Below, in pieces: positions 48,859 to 55,732 of a stretch of 59,503 nt of DNA (position 1 is the stretch's first letter; the number at the start of each line of letters is the position of its first letter). The translations under genes and the position numbers were made by a program. A model generated the notes under the pieces. The model did not search any database. It saw nothing but the letters and a program-made list of their open reading frames with translations, and was not told the origin of the DNA. Source of the stretch: a virus; the IMG/VR virus record IMGVR_UViG_3300009184_000049, positions 1 to 59,503 of that record; one strand, written 5' to 3'.

Positions 48859-51366
48859 TGTTGAGGTATATCCTGAGAAACCGCCACAGCCATCATAAAC
48901 ACAATTATTATATCCGCATGGAACGATGCTTATTGGACACCAGTAACAGTTTGTTGCACAAGTATTTCCTGCGGGTGCGGGTGCGACAGGTGCTGGAGCA
49001 ACTGGAGCAACTGGGGCGGGTGCAACAGGTGCTGGTGCATGGTCTCCATCACATCTATTTGGACAGCCATTAGGGGTCCAACATAAAGTTCCATTTCCGT
49101 ATGGTCCACAAGCACCTCCAGATAGTGCTGGATCGCAAGGGCTGCAATCTAATGCTACAGGTGTAGGTGCTGTTGGTGTAGGTGCAACAGGTGTAGGTGC
49201 AACTGGGGTAGGTGCATTTGGATTTGTACAAGATGAACCAGATGCTCCATTTTCTACACAGTTAACTCCTGTACCGCTACCGTTAGATGGGCAAGGGCTT
49301 GATGGATTTGGAGCATCTCCTGATGCACAATAATGCCATCCAGAAAGAAGTGAAGGATAAGAAGCAGTTGGTGTAGGAGCAACTGGTGTAGGGGCAACTG
49401 GTGTAGGTGCGGGGGTACATAGTGGTCCTGATGCAGTTCCATCTTTACAGTCACCATTAATTACATTTGCTTGAGTACATGGGCTTGCTGGGTTAGGAAC
49501 GTCACCATTTGTACAATAACGTAGTCCAGAAAGTAATGTTGGATAAGAAGCAGTTGGTGTAGGAGCAACTGGTGTAGGACATGCTGCTTGAGCATTAGCC
49601 ACAGCATTTTGATAGTTTGTAGTTGCTCCTGATTCTTGGCATCCTGCTATACTTCTATAATCTGATCTAGCAGTATTATTGTTAGGTCCATCAACAACTA
49701 ATGCTTCACCGCTACAGCATCCATAAGCGTAGTAGGTTGTGGCTGTTGGTGTAGGAGCAACAGGTGTAGGCGCTGTTGGTGTAGGAGCAACAGGTGTAGG
49801 CGCTGTTGGTGTAGGTGTTGATATTGGTCTACATTCTTCAAATCTATCTGAATAAACATATCCATCTGGACATGTTGGTGTAGGAGCAACAGGTGTAGGC
49901 GCTGTTGGTGTAGGTGTTGTCACACAACTTGATGGAGCAACTCTTGCAGAACTTGTTGAGCAGTCAATACTTGTTGCACCTATGTTGTTAAGAAGAGTGT
50001 TATAGACTGAGCATGCTTCATTAATGTTTGTAGTTAGAACGCTATCTGCATTTATAGAGAAACTTTCAACAACTGGTGCGCCCTGGTAGCAATATGAAAG
50101 ATAAACTGTTCCAGGGTTTACTACTTGCACTGTTGGACAACCAGAACCATAGCCAAGTTGTGAAACTATCTGTTCACTACTTAATCCTTGAGTGCTTGTT
50201 GTTCCAGTGTTTACAGTTGAACTTGATGGCTGTGTTCCATATGCTCCACCTCTCATAGCAGGAAATACTGGATCACAATAAGTATAAATGTCATATGTTG
50301 TTTGAGCAACTGGCGTTGGTGTTGGGGTATAGGGAACTCCATCACTATTGCAACATATTGTTGGATCAAAGCCACATGGATCTGAGAAACTTCCGCTAGT
50401 GTCTCCTGGTGGTGGACACACTAATGTAGGCGTTGGTGTTGGCGCAACTGGTGTTGGCGCAACTGGTGTTGGCGCAACTGGTGTTGGCGCAACTGGTGTG
50501 GGTGCTACTGGTGTTGGTGCAACTGGTGTTGGTGCTACAGGAGTAGGGGCAACAGGTGTAGGCGCTACAGGTGTTGGAGCAACAGGTGTTGGAGCAACAG
50601 GTGTAGGGGCAACAGGTGTAACTGGAGTTACTACGTTAAGTAAGTTTCCAAAAAAAAACCATGTATTGGTGTCTATTTTAACTAATGTGCCTTTTGAATA
50701 CTGTCCATCTAAAGACCGTATGTTAGATTTGCTATTAACTGATACTGCATTAGTTTCTGGATTAACAGTTACTGATCCCGCTCCTGTTTGAATTATATCA
50801 ATTGAATACCCTACTGGAATTTCTACTGAAGCATTTAATGGAAGTGTTACAGTCATTGGATTAGAAGAATACAAAATAGCAGTTTTGCCAACATCACTTG
50901 CAGATAAAATAAAATTTTCTGTTTTTGTTATAATTGTTCCAGCATTTGCAAGTCTTGGCTCAACATCAAATCTTTCGTCAACAGAGTTCCAATCAATAGC
51001 AGTTCCAGCAAGATTTGAATATTCTCCTGTAACACCGCTTACTGCTGATGAAATTGCTGTATTTACATATGTTTGTGTTGCAAGGTTTGCTGTGTTTGCT
51101 ATTCCGTGAATATTTGTTGTATCTGCTTCGTGAGCAGCAAGGGCTGCTGTAGCAGCAGTATCTGCATCTTTAAGGTTTTGAAGGTGTTTTGCTATTGAAG
51201 GTGTTACAAGATTTGCGGTATTTGTATTAGAACCATCATAAGTATAAGACCCATAGTGATAAAGTTTGAGGGCTGCTTGAATATCTGCTGCATCTGAAAG
51301 ACCAGGAACTTTTGCAGGGAAAAGACCAGTACCATTAACGGTATTATCAATGTTTTCTGCTGCCAT
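48856..51366 (-). CDS. proline-rich and cysteine-rich tail fibre protein
   Basis: 836 aa. Residues 1-130 are fibre base with a HEADTTNIHGIANT module shared with other fibres; 140-240 a beta domain (VTVTLPLNASVEIPVG-like); about 245-310 holds 12 VAPTP pentapeptides. Further PTPVAP/APTPTAP linkers then separate cysteine-rich units, including two copies of a ~45-residue unit (YPTLLSGLRYCTNGD and YPSLLSGWHYCASGD). The last ~90 residues are cysteine- and glycine-rich (CWTPNGCPNRC; CGYNNCVYDGCGG). Ala-Pro-Thr-Pro runs resemble hydroxyproline glycosylation modules of plant proteins. The modification genes follow directly. Confidence 0.75.
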   Translation of the reverse strand: MAAENIDNTVNGTGLFPAKVPGLSDAADIQAALKLYHYGSYTYDGSNTNTANLVTPSIAKHLQNLKDADTAATAALAAHEADTTNIHGIANTANLATQTYVNTAISSAVSGVTGEYSNLAGTAIDWNSVDERFDVEPRLANAGTIITKTENFILSASDVGKTAILYSSNPMTVTLPLNASVEIPVGYSIDIIQTGAGSVTVNPETNAVSVNSKSNIRSLDGQYSKGTLVKIDTNTWFFFGNLLNVVTPVTPVAPTPVAPTPVAPTPVAPTPVAPTPVAPTPVAPTPVAPTPVAPTPVAPTPVAPTPVAPTPTPTLVCPPPGDTSGSFSDPCGFDPTICCNSDGVPYTPTPTPVAQTTYDIYTYCDPVFPAMRGGAYGTQPSSSTVNTGTTSTQGLSSEQIVSQLGYGSGCPTVQVVNPGTVYLSYCYQGAPVVESFSINADSVLTTNINEACSVYNTLLNNIGATSIDCSTSSARVAPSSCVTTPTPTAPTPVAPTPTCPDGYVYSDRFEECRPISTPTPTAPTPVAPTPTAPTPVAPTPTATTYYAYGCCSGEALVVDGPNNNTARSDYRSIAGCQESGATTNYQNAVANAQAACPTPVAPTPTASYPTLLSGLRYCTNGDVPNPASPCTQANVINGDCKDGTASGPLCTPAPTPVAPTPVAPTPTASYPSLLSGWHYCASGDAPNPSSPCPSNGSGTGVNCVENGASGSSCTNPNAPTPVAPTPVAPTPTAPTPVALDCSPCDPALSGGACGPYGNGTLCWTPNGCPNRCDGDHAPAPVAPAPVAPVAPAPVAPAPAGNTCATNCYWCPISIVPCGYNNCVYDGCGGFSGYTST
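50434..50632 (-). repeat. 15-bp tandem repeat coding for VAPTP
   Basis: About 12 units of 15 nt with varying third codon positions, encoding repeated Val-Ala-Pro-Thr-Pro. More scattered copies lie at 49160-49400 and 49740-49910 between cysteine-rich modules. Confidence 0.85.
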
Positions 51367-51384
51367 TATAGATCACCCTGTTTC

Positions 51385-51393
51385 ATTATACCA
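51385..51393 (-). promoter_or_regulatory. extended -10 promoter of the proline-rich fibre gene
   Basis: TGGTATAAT, 18 nt before the ATG at 51366 with AGGGTGATC between. The upstream gene's TAA (51388-51386) lies within the box. Confidence 0.5.
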
Positions 51394-51991
51394 CCGTAAT
51401 AAAAAGATGAACCATCTTCTCACCAGACATGGGTGCCCAGTTACCGTTCAAGAATTCTACTCCTTGTATTTCAAGTGGTAAGGCTAAAAAGCCTTGAGTA
51501 GTGATTAATTCTTTAATTATAAGGTTTGTTGCTAAAGGACCAGACGCTGATGATGATGATATTGAATACTGAATATTAAACCTAGAAGAACTTACGGTTC
51601 CCTCTCCTACATCATATATATCTGTAACATTGATTGGTGGAATTGTTATTTTACCACTTACTGGTGTTAGTGGTCCTTTTACTTCTGAATAAAAATTTGT
51701 TTTTAGGCTAAGTAATGGAGTCCATTGTGTTCCAGTTGGTCCTGCAATTCTTTGAAATACTGTTTTATATGTTGAAGAAGATGGATTGTAATCAATTGCA
51801 ATATCTAATGCTTGAATTCCTTCTGGAATATTTAATATTTCAGCATGAACGCTTGCATCTTGTGGGTTTCCATTCGATCCTACAATAATACTTCCACGAT
51901 CACCTTGTGGTCCAAAATCCAAATCAAGGTTTACTGTTTCTGGACCGCCAAAAACTGTAAGGTCATCGTTTGATAACAGTATGTCTGCCAA
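51386..51991 (-). CDS. fibre-associated virion protein
   Basis: 201 aa, beta-rich. It includes LDFGPQGDRGSIIVGSNGNP, a short collagen-like turn seen in aquatic phage structural proteins, and a C-terminal domain ending GNWAPMSGEKMVHLFITV. It starts with TTG at 51991, supported by GGAG 7 nt upstream; no ATG fits. Probably a fibre or baseplate component. Confidence 0.55.
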   Translation of the reverse strand: MADILLSNDDLTVFGGPETVNLDLDFGPQGDRGSIIVGSNGNPQDASVHAEILNIPEGIQALDIAIDYNPSSSTYKTVFQRIAGPTGTQWTPLLSLKTNFYSEVKGPLTPVSGKITIPPINVTDIYDVGEGTVSSSRFNIQYSISSSSASGPLATNLIIKELITTQGFLALPLEIQGVEFLNGNWAPMSGEKMVHLFITVV

Positions 51992-51992
51992 T

Positions 51993-52424
51993 TTATGCTC
52001 CAGTAACTTGATCAGTTATTGTTATTTTACCTGTAAGTAATGTGTGAACAAGTGAATATTGTCCAGTTCCTGCAGCACCTGCTGGCTTAGTAACTTCTAC
52101 ATCGTATACATATTCTGTTCCAGCAATAAGTGTTGTTGAGTCTTCTGGCCTAATTGCACATTGAACAAAAGTATTATCATCTGATATTCTTGCAAAGCAA
52201 TTAACTTTAACTCCAGCAGATCCTCTAATATTTGCAATTGTAAACCTTGCACTGTCATATGGGGCAACCGTATCAGTAACATCGTCTATTGCTGTAGTAT
52301 TATTTGATGCAATCTGATATGCTGAAAGATTAAAAACGGTTCCATCGTTCTTTTTTGGGTAGATACGAAACTCAAAAGTATCACCCTTATAGTAGTTAAA
52401 GTCATAGGTCGCTGGAAATGCCAT
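51993..52424 (-). CDS. baseplate/fibre-attachment protein with BppU-like N-domain
   Basis: 143 aa. FNYYKGDTFEFRIYPKKNDG is followed by beta strands (FARISDDNTFVQCAI, EYVYDVEVTKPAG) and KITITDQV at the end. Paralogue of the proteins at 44045 and 53265. A TGGTATAAT box 6 nt upstream predicts a leaderless mRNA. Likely anchors a fibre to the tail. Confidence 0.55.
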   Translation of the reverse strand: MAFPATYDFNYYKGDTFEFRIYPKKNDGTVFNLSAYQIASNNTTAIDDVTDTVAPYDSARFTIANIRGSAGVKVNCFARISDDNTFVQCAIRPEDSTTLIAGTEYVYDVEVTKPAGAAGTGQYSLVHTLLTGKITITDQVTGA

Positions 52425-52430
52425 GGTTTT

Positions 52431-52439
52431 ATTATACCA
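52431..52439 (-). promoter_or_regulatory. extended -10 promoter, leaderless start at 52424
   Basis: TGGTATAAT ends 6 nt before the ATG at 52424. The TAA stop of the collagen-like gene (52434-52432) is inside TATAAT. Confidence 0.6.
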
Positions 52440-53160
52440 CGCTGACGTATATAGATTTGATAATTACTGATGCATCATAATCTGTACGTATTTGAGGGAT
52501 TGCCCCATTACCCCAAATTTTTTGATTTTCAATAAATACATGTTGAGTTACAGTAATTGGATATGTGTGCTGATATTTGAGGGAACCAATAAATTGAGCA
52601 ATATCTAACTGGCTATTAGCAGAATAAGTTCTAACCCATACCTCTGTATTACTGCTATGGGTTGTTAGTTCAAAACTGTAGGTTATAAAAACTTGAGAGC
52701 CTTCTTTTAACCCTTTAAAATTAAAAGATCTAGAGTGATCATTCCACAAAGATGTACAACCTTTTGGAATATATTTTTCATTTGAAAGTCCTTCAGAATT
52801 TAAGAATACTGTTACCCATCCATCATCTCCTTCTGAAATTCCAAGTTTTATTGGTTTTTCAATTTTGTTAGTATAAGAAGCCCACCCTGCTTGTTGACCT
52901 GAAGAGGATAGACTGCTAAGTCCATCTGCCCCTTTTGGTCCCTTTTCACCTTTTGGTCCAATGTTTCCCGTGAAACCTTGTTCTCCTTTTTCTCCATCTT
53001 TCCCATCTCTACCTGCTGGTCCTTGAGGACCTTGGGGTCCAGGAACTGGAAGAAATGATAGTGTGTTTTCTTGATAAGGAGATGCTTGTGTTTGTTCAAC
53101 TTGTGCAGCATAAGAAGATTTTTTTGAACCAGGAAAATCCATAGATTTGGAAGCAGTCAT
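52432..53160 (-). CDS. collagen-like fibre protein
   Basis: 242 aa. Residues about 41-82 contain 14 consecutive Gly-X-Y triplets starting GPQGPQGPAGRDGKDGEK, a short collagen triple helix typical of phage fibres. The C-terminal ~140 residues form a beta tip (DDGWVTVFLNSEG, VFITYSFELTTHSSNTEVWV). Prolines occur at both X and Y positions, so a prolyl hydroxylase substrate is conceivable. A TGAGATAAT box 6 nt upstream predicts a leaderless start. Confidence 0.75.
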   Translation of the reverse strand: MTASKSMDFPGSKKSSYAAQVEQTQASPYQENTLSFLPVPGPQGPQGPAGRDGKDGEKGEQGFTGNIGPKGEKGPKGADGLSSLSSSGQQAGWASYTNKIEKPIKLGISEGDDGWVTVFLNSEGLSNEKYIPKGCTSLWNDHSRSFNFKGLKEGSQVFITYSFELTTHSSNTEVWVRTYSANSQLDIAQFIGSLKYQHTYPITVTQHVFIENQKIWGNGAIPQIRTDYDASVIIKSIYVSVV

Positions 53161-53166
53161 AAAGAT

Positions 53167-53175
53167 ATTATCTCA
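53167..53175 (-). promoter_or_regulatory. extended -10-like promoter, leaderless start at 53160
   Basis: TGAGATAAT ends 6 nt before the ATG at 53160. It is a weaker box than its neighbours. Confidence 0.4.
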
Positions 53176-53178
53176 TGA

Positions 53179-53265
53179 CTATTTATTTACTTTAAAGGTT
53201 TTATCTTTAATTTTAATTATTGCTGGTAACTCAGGTCTAGGGGTTGTAATTTTTACAACTGACAT
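53179..53265 (-). CDS. 28-aa protein coupled to the baseplate-type gene
   Basis: It begins MSVVKITTPRPELPAI and has a basic end (KDKTFKVNK), stopping at TAG. The ATG overlaps the stop of the 126-aa gene upstream as TAATG, the coupling used throughout this genome, and the frame fills the gap before the collagen-like gene. Proline in the middle, no membrane segment. Function unknown. Confidence 0.55.
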   Translation of the reverse strand: MSVVKITTPRPELPAIIKIKDKTFKVNK

Positions 53266-53645
53266 TATAGGCTACCTGTAATATCTCCAAGTACAGAGAT
53301 AGTTCCAATCAATGGTGTCCAAATTGTTTCTCCATCAATAGTTACTTGAAGGTCAAAAGTTAATTCTGTTACAACTGATTTATAACCAGTACCCCAAAGT
53401 GCAGTAATAGATGCTGGAGCCAAAATATCTACATATCCATTTCCTGCTGTAATTTCAAGGGAATCGAGAGCATCAGACTGAGGATCATAAGAAGTAGCCT
53501 CATAGGTCCAATCGGAAGTATCAAAATATGTAACTTCGTCATCTTGCAAAAATTCAACACGAAGCGGAGAAGTATCTCCTCTAACGATTTGCCATTTAAT
53601 TCTGGCTGGATCTGCTCCAAAAACTTCTGGTCCATGCATAGTCAT
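53265..53645 (-). CDS. baseplate/fibre-attachment protein with BppU-like N-domain
   Basis: 126 aa, paralogue of 44045 and 51993: KWQIVRGDTSPLRVEFLQDD, then strands near FDTSDWTYEA and a final LIGTISVLGDI. It is the first gene of the late fibre block. Leaderless start: TGGTATAAT ends 6 nt before the ATG at 53645. A terminator-like hairpin and a second promoter lie upstream. Confidence 0.58.
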   Translation of the reverse strand: MTMHGPEVFGADPARIKWQIVRGDTSPLRVEFLQDDEVTYFDTSDWTYEATSYDPQSDALDSLEITAGNGYVDILAPASITALWGTGYKSVVTELTFDLQVTIDGETIWTPLIGTISVLGDITGSL

Positions 53646-53651
53646 AATGTG

Positions 53652-53660
53652 ATTATACCA
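53652..53660 (-). promoter_or_regulatory. extended -10 promoter, leaderless start at 53645
   Basis: TATGGTATAAT on the minus strand, ending 6 nt before the ATG at 53645. It is the proximal promoter of a tandem pair. Confidence 0.58.
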
Positions 53661-53663
53661 TAA

Positions 53664-53711
53664 AAAAGACTAACACCTTGATTGGTGGGTATAGGACAAA
53701 CCAAGGTATTA
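53664..53711 (-). terminator. terminator-like hairpin between tandem late promoters
   Basis: Arms TAATACCTTG and CAAGGTGTTA (53702-53711 and 53671-53680) pair over 10 bp with one G-T pair and are followed on the minus strand by GTCTTTTTT. It lies downstream of the distal promoter and upstream of the proximal one, so it may attenuate the distal transcript. Confidence 0.5.
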
Positions 53712-53723
53712 GCCAGTATTAAA

Positions 53724-53732
53724 ATTATACCA
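53724..53732 (-). promoter_or_regulatory. distal extended -10 promoter of the fibre block
   Basis: A second TATGGTATAAT on the minus strand, about 72 nt upstream of the proximal copy. A transcript from here would run through the hairpin at 53664-53711. Confidence 0.5.
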
Positions 53733-53921
53733 TAATAGACAAAATGAACTATAAAGTAAAGGTTTTATAAAAGTTATACAATTGTTATAATAGGAAATGT
53801 CCATATTGTTACTATAAGTCTATTTTAGCCATAGGTTTGATAGTGTATACTTAAAAGATATAAGAAATAAGAACTATCTTTATAGTTTTAAAAACTATCT
53901 TTATATATAGTATATAGCAAA
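53733..53921. other. AT-rich non-coding region
   Basis: No credible gene. It holds a duplicated ACTATCTTTA element (near 53872 and 53895) able to form weak hairpins after the holin-like gene, and a plus-strand TGTATACT box near 53844 with no gene directly downstream, possibly driving a short RNA or the gene at 54221. Confidence 0.4.
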
Positions 53922-54191
53922 TTACCGTTTATTAACTTTTGCAATATGGTCAATTAAAATTTGATACATTTCATCAAGTTTCTTTTCTTGGCGATCTCTA
54001 GATTTAATAGAATCAATTCTTTGTTCGTCTAAAGCGGTTTCTAATCTTGAAATTTGATCTTTCATCGATGACCCAGAATTTGGCTTAAGTTCGCTTAGAT
54101 AATGTTTTACCATCCACTTGATTGCAAAGGCGATTGATGATACAATTGTAAGTATCGCTACGATTAAGGAAGCCCAGTCTTGCACAGTCAT
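53922..54191 (-). CDS. holin-like small membrane protein
   Basis: 89 aa. One membrane helix (about residues 7-28: WASLIVAILTIVSSIAFAI), then a basic patch and a coiled coil (SRLETALDEQRIDSIKSRDR) ending VNKR. This layout is common for phage holin or spanin-like membrane proteins, but one helix is not proof. Position next to the late block fits lysis timing. TATAAT ends 6 nt before the ATG, predicting a leaderless start. Confidence 0.55.
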   Translation of the reverse strand: MTVQDWASLIVAILTIVSSIAFAIKWMVKHYLSELKPNSGSSMKDQISRLETALDEQRIDSIKSRDRQEKKLDEMYQILIDHIAKVNKR

Positions 54192-54197
54192 AACATT

Positions 54198-54203
54198 ATT
54201 ATA
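54198..54203 (-). promoter_or_regulatory. -10 promoter, leaderless start at 54191
   Basis: TATAAT ends 6 nt before the ATG at 54191. It lies in the 29-nt gap separating divergent genes. Confidence 0.5.
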
Positions 54204-54220
54204 AGGGACGTTTATCTAAA

Positions 54221-54991
54221 ATGAAAACTAGTATACTTAATACATTGGAGTATTCTAAGAATTTAATTATATCTCCTGACATGGATGGTTTTATGTCCGC
54301 AAAATTACTAGAGCGTTTTAACGGTTCGAAAATAGTGGGTTCATATGATAAAAATATTTTATGTTTGGCCGACGGAATAGATCCAGAGAAATGTTTGTTT
54401 GTTGACTGTGACATGAATAGACAAGAGTTTGTATCTCTTGGAAATCATATGCGACTAATAGAAGACGGTATGTCAGTTGAGTCGTTTAATCCAAATGTTC
54501 ACTTTGGCGTGACGACATATAGCGACAAGTTTCCTTACGCAACCGCCTTTTTGATAAGTTTCGCAATAGAGGCTAACCTTTCCGAACAAGACCTTATACG
54601 CATGGCTTTCGCTGACTCAACTCTCAAGAACATGGAGAAATACAGCGATAACATGCGAAACTGGTCTAAACGGATGGATCATGATGCAGTTCGTTATATA
54701 ATAGACAATTCGGACATTGCAAAAAAGAATGATGCACAGGCAAGGTTTGATTATGTAGACCAAGCCTTTGTATCTAAAAGATACGGCAAGCAACGATATC
54801 TGGATACCCTTAATAACGCCCTACAAAGCCAGGAGATGAAGTTTGAGCCACTAGTCCAGGGTATGAAGTATGTATGTGACAAAGTTGGCATAGAAACCCT
54901 TATAAGGTATAATAGAGATATCATCTCTTATGCAGAGATATTTACAGGAGAATATTCTGTTACATACGACCAAGAAAAGGAATGGACATGA
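54221..54991 (+). CDS. DHH-phosphoesterase-like protein
   Basis: 256 aa. The N-terminal part has a DHH-type metal site pattern: SPDMDG at residues 18-23, DCD at 62-64 in LFVDCDMNRQEF, and GNH at 74-76. Members cleave nucleotides such as short RNA fragments or cyclic dinucleotides. The rest is helical without a recognisable DHHA1 domain. It could act in nucleotide scavenging or on signalling nucleotides; that is inference. AAGGGA lies before the ATG. The next gene overlaps by ATGA. Confidence 0.5.
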   Translation: MKTSILNTLEYSKNLIISPDMDGFMSAKLLERFNGSKIVGSYDKNILCLADGIDPEKCLFVDCDMNRQEFVSLGNHMRLIEDGMSVESFNPNVHFGVTTYSDKFPYATAFLISFAIEANLSEQDLIRMAFADSTLKNMEKYSDNMRNWSKRMDHDAVRYIIDNSDIAKKNDAQARFDYVDQAFVSKRYGKQRYLDTLNNALQSQEMKFEPLVQGMKYVCDKVGIETLIRYNRDIISYAEIFTGEYSVTYDQEKEWT

Positions 54992-55173
54992 GCCGACAAG
55001 AAGTAATTGAAATAATGATAGAGACAGTAAATAATTATAATAAAAATTTAATGGCGCAATCTAAAATGAACCAAGAAGATATTACAAAAAATATTGATTC
55101 GCAATATCCAGCATTGCAGTATATGATGGGTTTGATCTATGATGATCTAGAAGTTAAAGATGTCTTTAAGTAA
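54988..55173 (+). CDS. small helical protein, unknown
   Basis: 61 aa from the ATG at 54988 that overlaps the previous stop (ATGA). Helical, with MIETVNNYNKNLMAQSKMNQ and an acidic C-terminus. Coupled to the DHH-like gene, so perhaps its partner. No motif recognised. Confidence 0.5.
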   Translation: MSRQEVIEIMIETVNNYNKNLMAQSKMNQEDITKNIDSQYPALQYMMGLIYDDLEVKDVFK

Positions 55174-55211
55174 AATCTGAAAATTTATATACCGTCGAAG
55201 TTTGACAAACC

Positions 55212-55394
55212 TTATTTGCCACAAGAACAGCCAGAGCAAGAACAAGAGGTTTGAGCAAGTAGGTTTGTATCATCTGGTCTGCCTAAGTCTTCCCAAAACT
55301 TTTCTCTGCCCATAGAGTCTTTTTCTACTATTTGCTTTGACTCAAAAAGGAAGTCTTCATCCCAGGCGTTTTCTAGATTGTCTAATACTCCCAT
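55212..55394 (-). CDS. small acidic protein with cysteine-cluster tail
   Basis: 60 aa from the ATG at 55394, chosen because TATAAT ends 7 nt upstream; an earlier ATG overlaps that box. Acidic helix (LDNLENAWDEDFLFE), a WEDLGRPDDTN stretch, and a terminal SCSCSGCSCGK with four alternating cysteines that may bind metal. Convergent with the gene ending at 55173. Function unknown. Confidence 0.5.
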   Translation of the reverse strand: MGVLDNLENAWDEDFLFESKQIVEKDSMGREKFWEDLGRPDDTNLLAQTSCSCSGCSCGK

Positions 55395-55401
55395 ACCGTT
55401 C

Positions 55402-55407
55402 ATTATA
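55402..55407 (-). promoter_or_regulatory. -10 promoter, leaderless start at 55394
   Basis: TATAAT after GCTG, ending 7 nt before the ATG at 55394. Confidence 0.45.
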
Positions 55408-55500
55408 CAGCAATTCTGAAAAATTTTATAAAACCCAAATAGCCTAAAATCTGAATATTTTGTCCAGATGTATGATACACACAATAAAAAATAAATACAC

Positions 55501-55529
55501 AAAAAATAGTGTGCCCATTGCAGACACAC
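55501..55529 (-). terminator. terminator of the small minus-strand gene cluster
   Basis: A 7-bp stem GTGTGTC / GGCACAC (one G-T pair) at 55509-55529, followed on the minus strand by TATTTTTT. It ends the transcript of the genes at 55547-56071. Confidence 0.65.
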
Positions 55530-55546
55530 CATTGATCTTGCAAACC

Positions 55547-55732
55547 CTATACCTTGGGTGCGCTACCTCTTATCCACCCACTATGGATGCCTACTAGTGG
55601 AGCATCTATACACACCGACTGCCCTTGGTGTAGTGTAGCCTTGTATAGTTCGATGAACTCTAGGACATGCGCCTTAGTATCGAAATTCATTTGTTTAGTA
55701 GCACCTGATGTGCTTGTTAATGTTACTATCAT
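55547..55732 (-). CDS. small beta-rich protein, paralogue of 57859
   Basis: 61 aa. LTSTSGATKQMNF, HVLEFIELYKATL, GQSVCIDAP, then GWIRGSAPKV line up along the whole length with the plus-strand protein at 57859 (FSGSTKKIAM, AVAQFISTYPTQL, GVSVKMSCD, GVLRGTAKL). Third of three small genes in one minus-strand unit; its ATG directly follows the 40-aa gene's stop (TAAATG). Function unknown. Confidence 0.6.
   Translation of the reverse strand: MIVTLTSTSGATKQMNFDTKAHVLEFIELYKATLHQGQSVCIDAPLVGIHSGWIRGSAPKV

Noticed and set aside
50348-50791. Plus-strand open frame made of ATGVG repeats
   Set aside because: It is the reverse complement of the 15-bp VAPTP array and has no start signals; the minus-strand fibre frame explains it.
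55395-55532. N-terminal extension of the small cysteine-tail protein with a hydrophobic segment
   Set aside because: The extension runs through the predicted promoter and the upstream terminator; the ATG at 55394 fits the -10 spacing.
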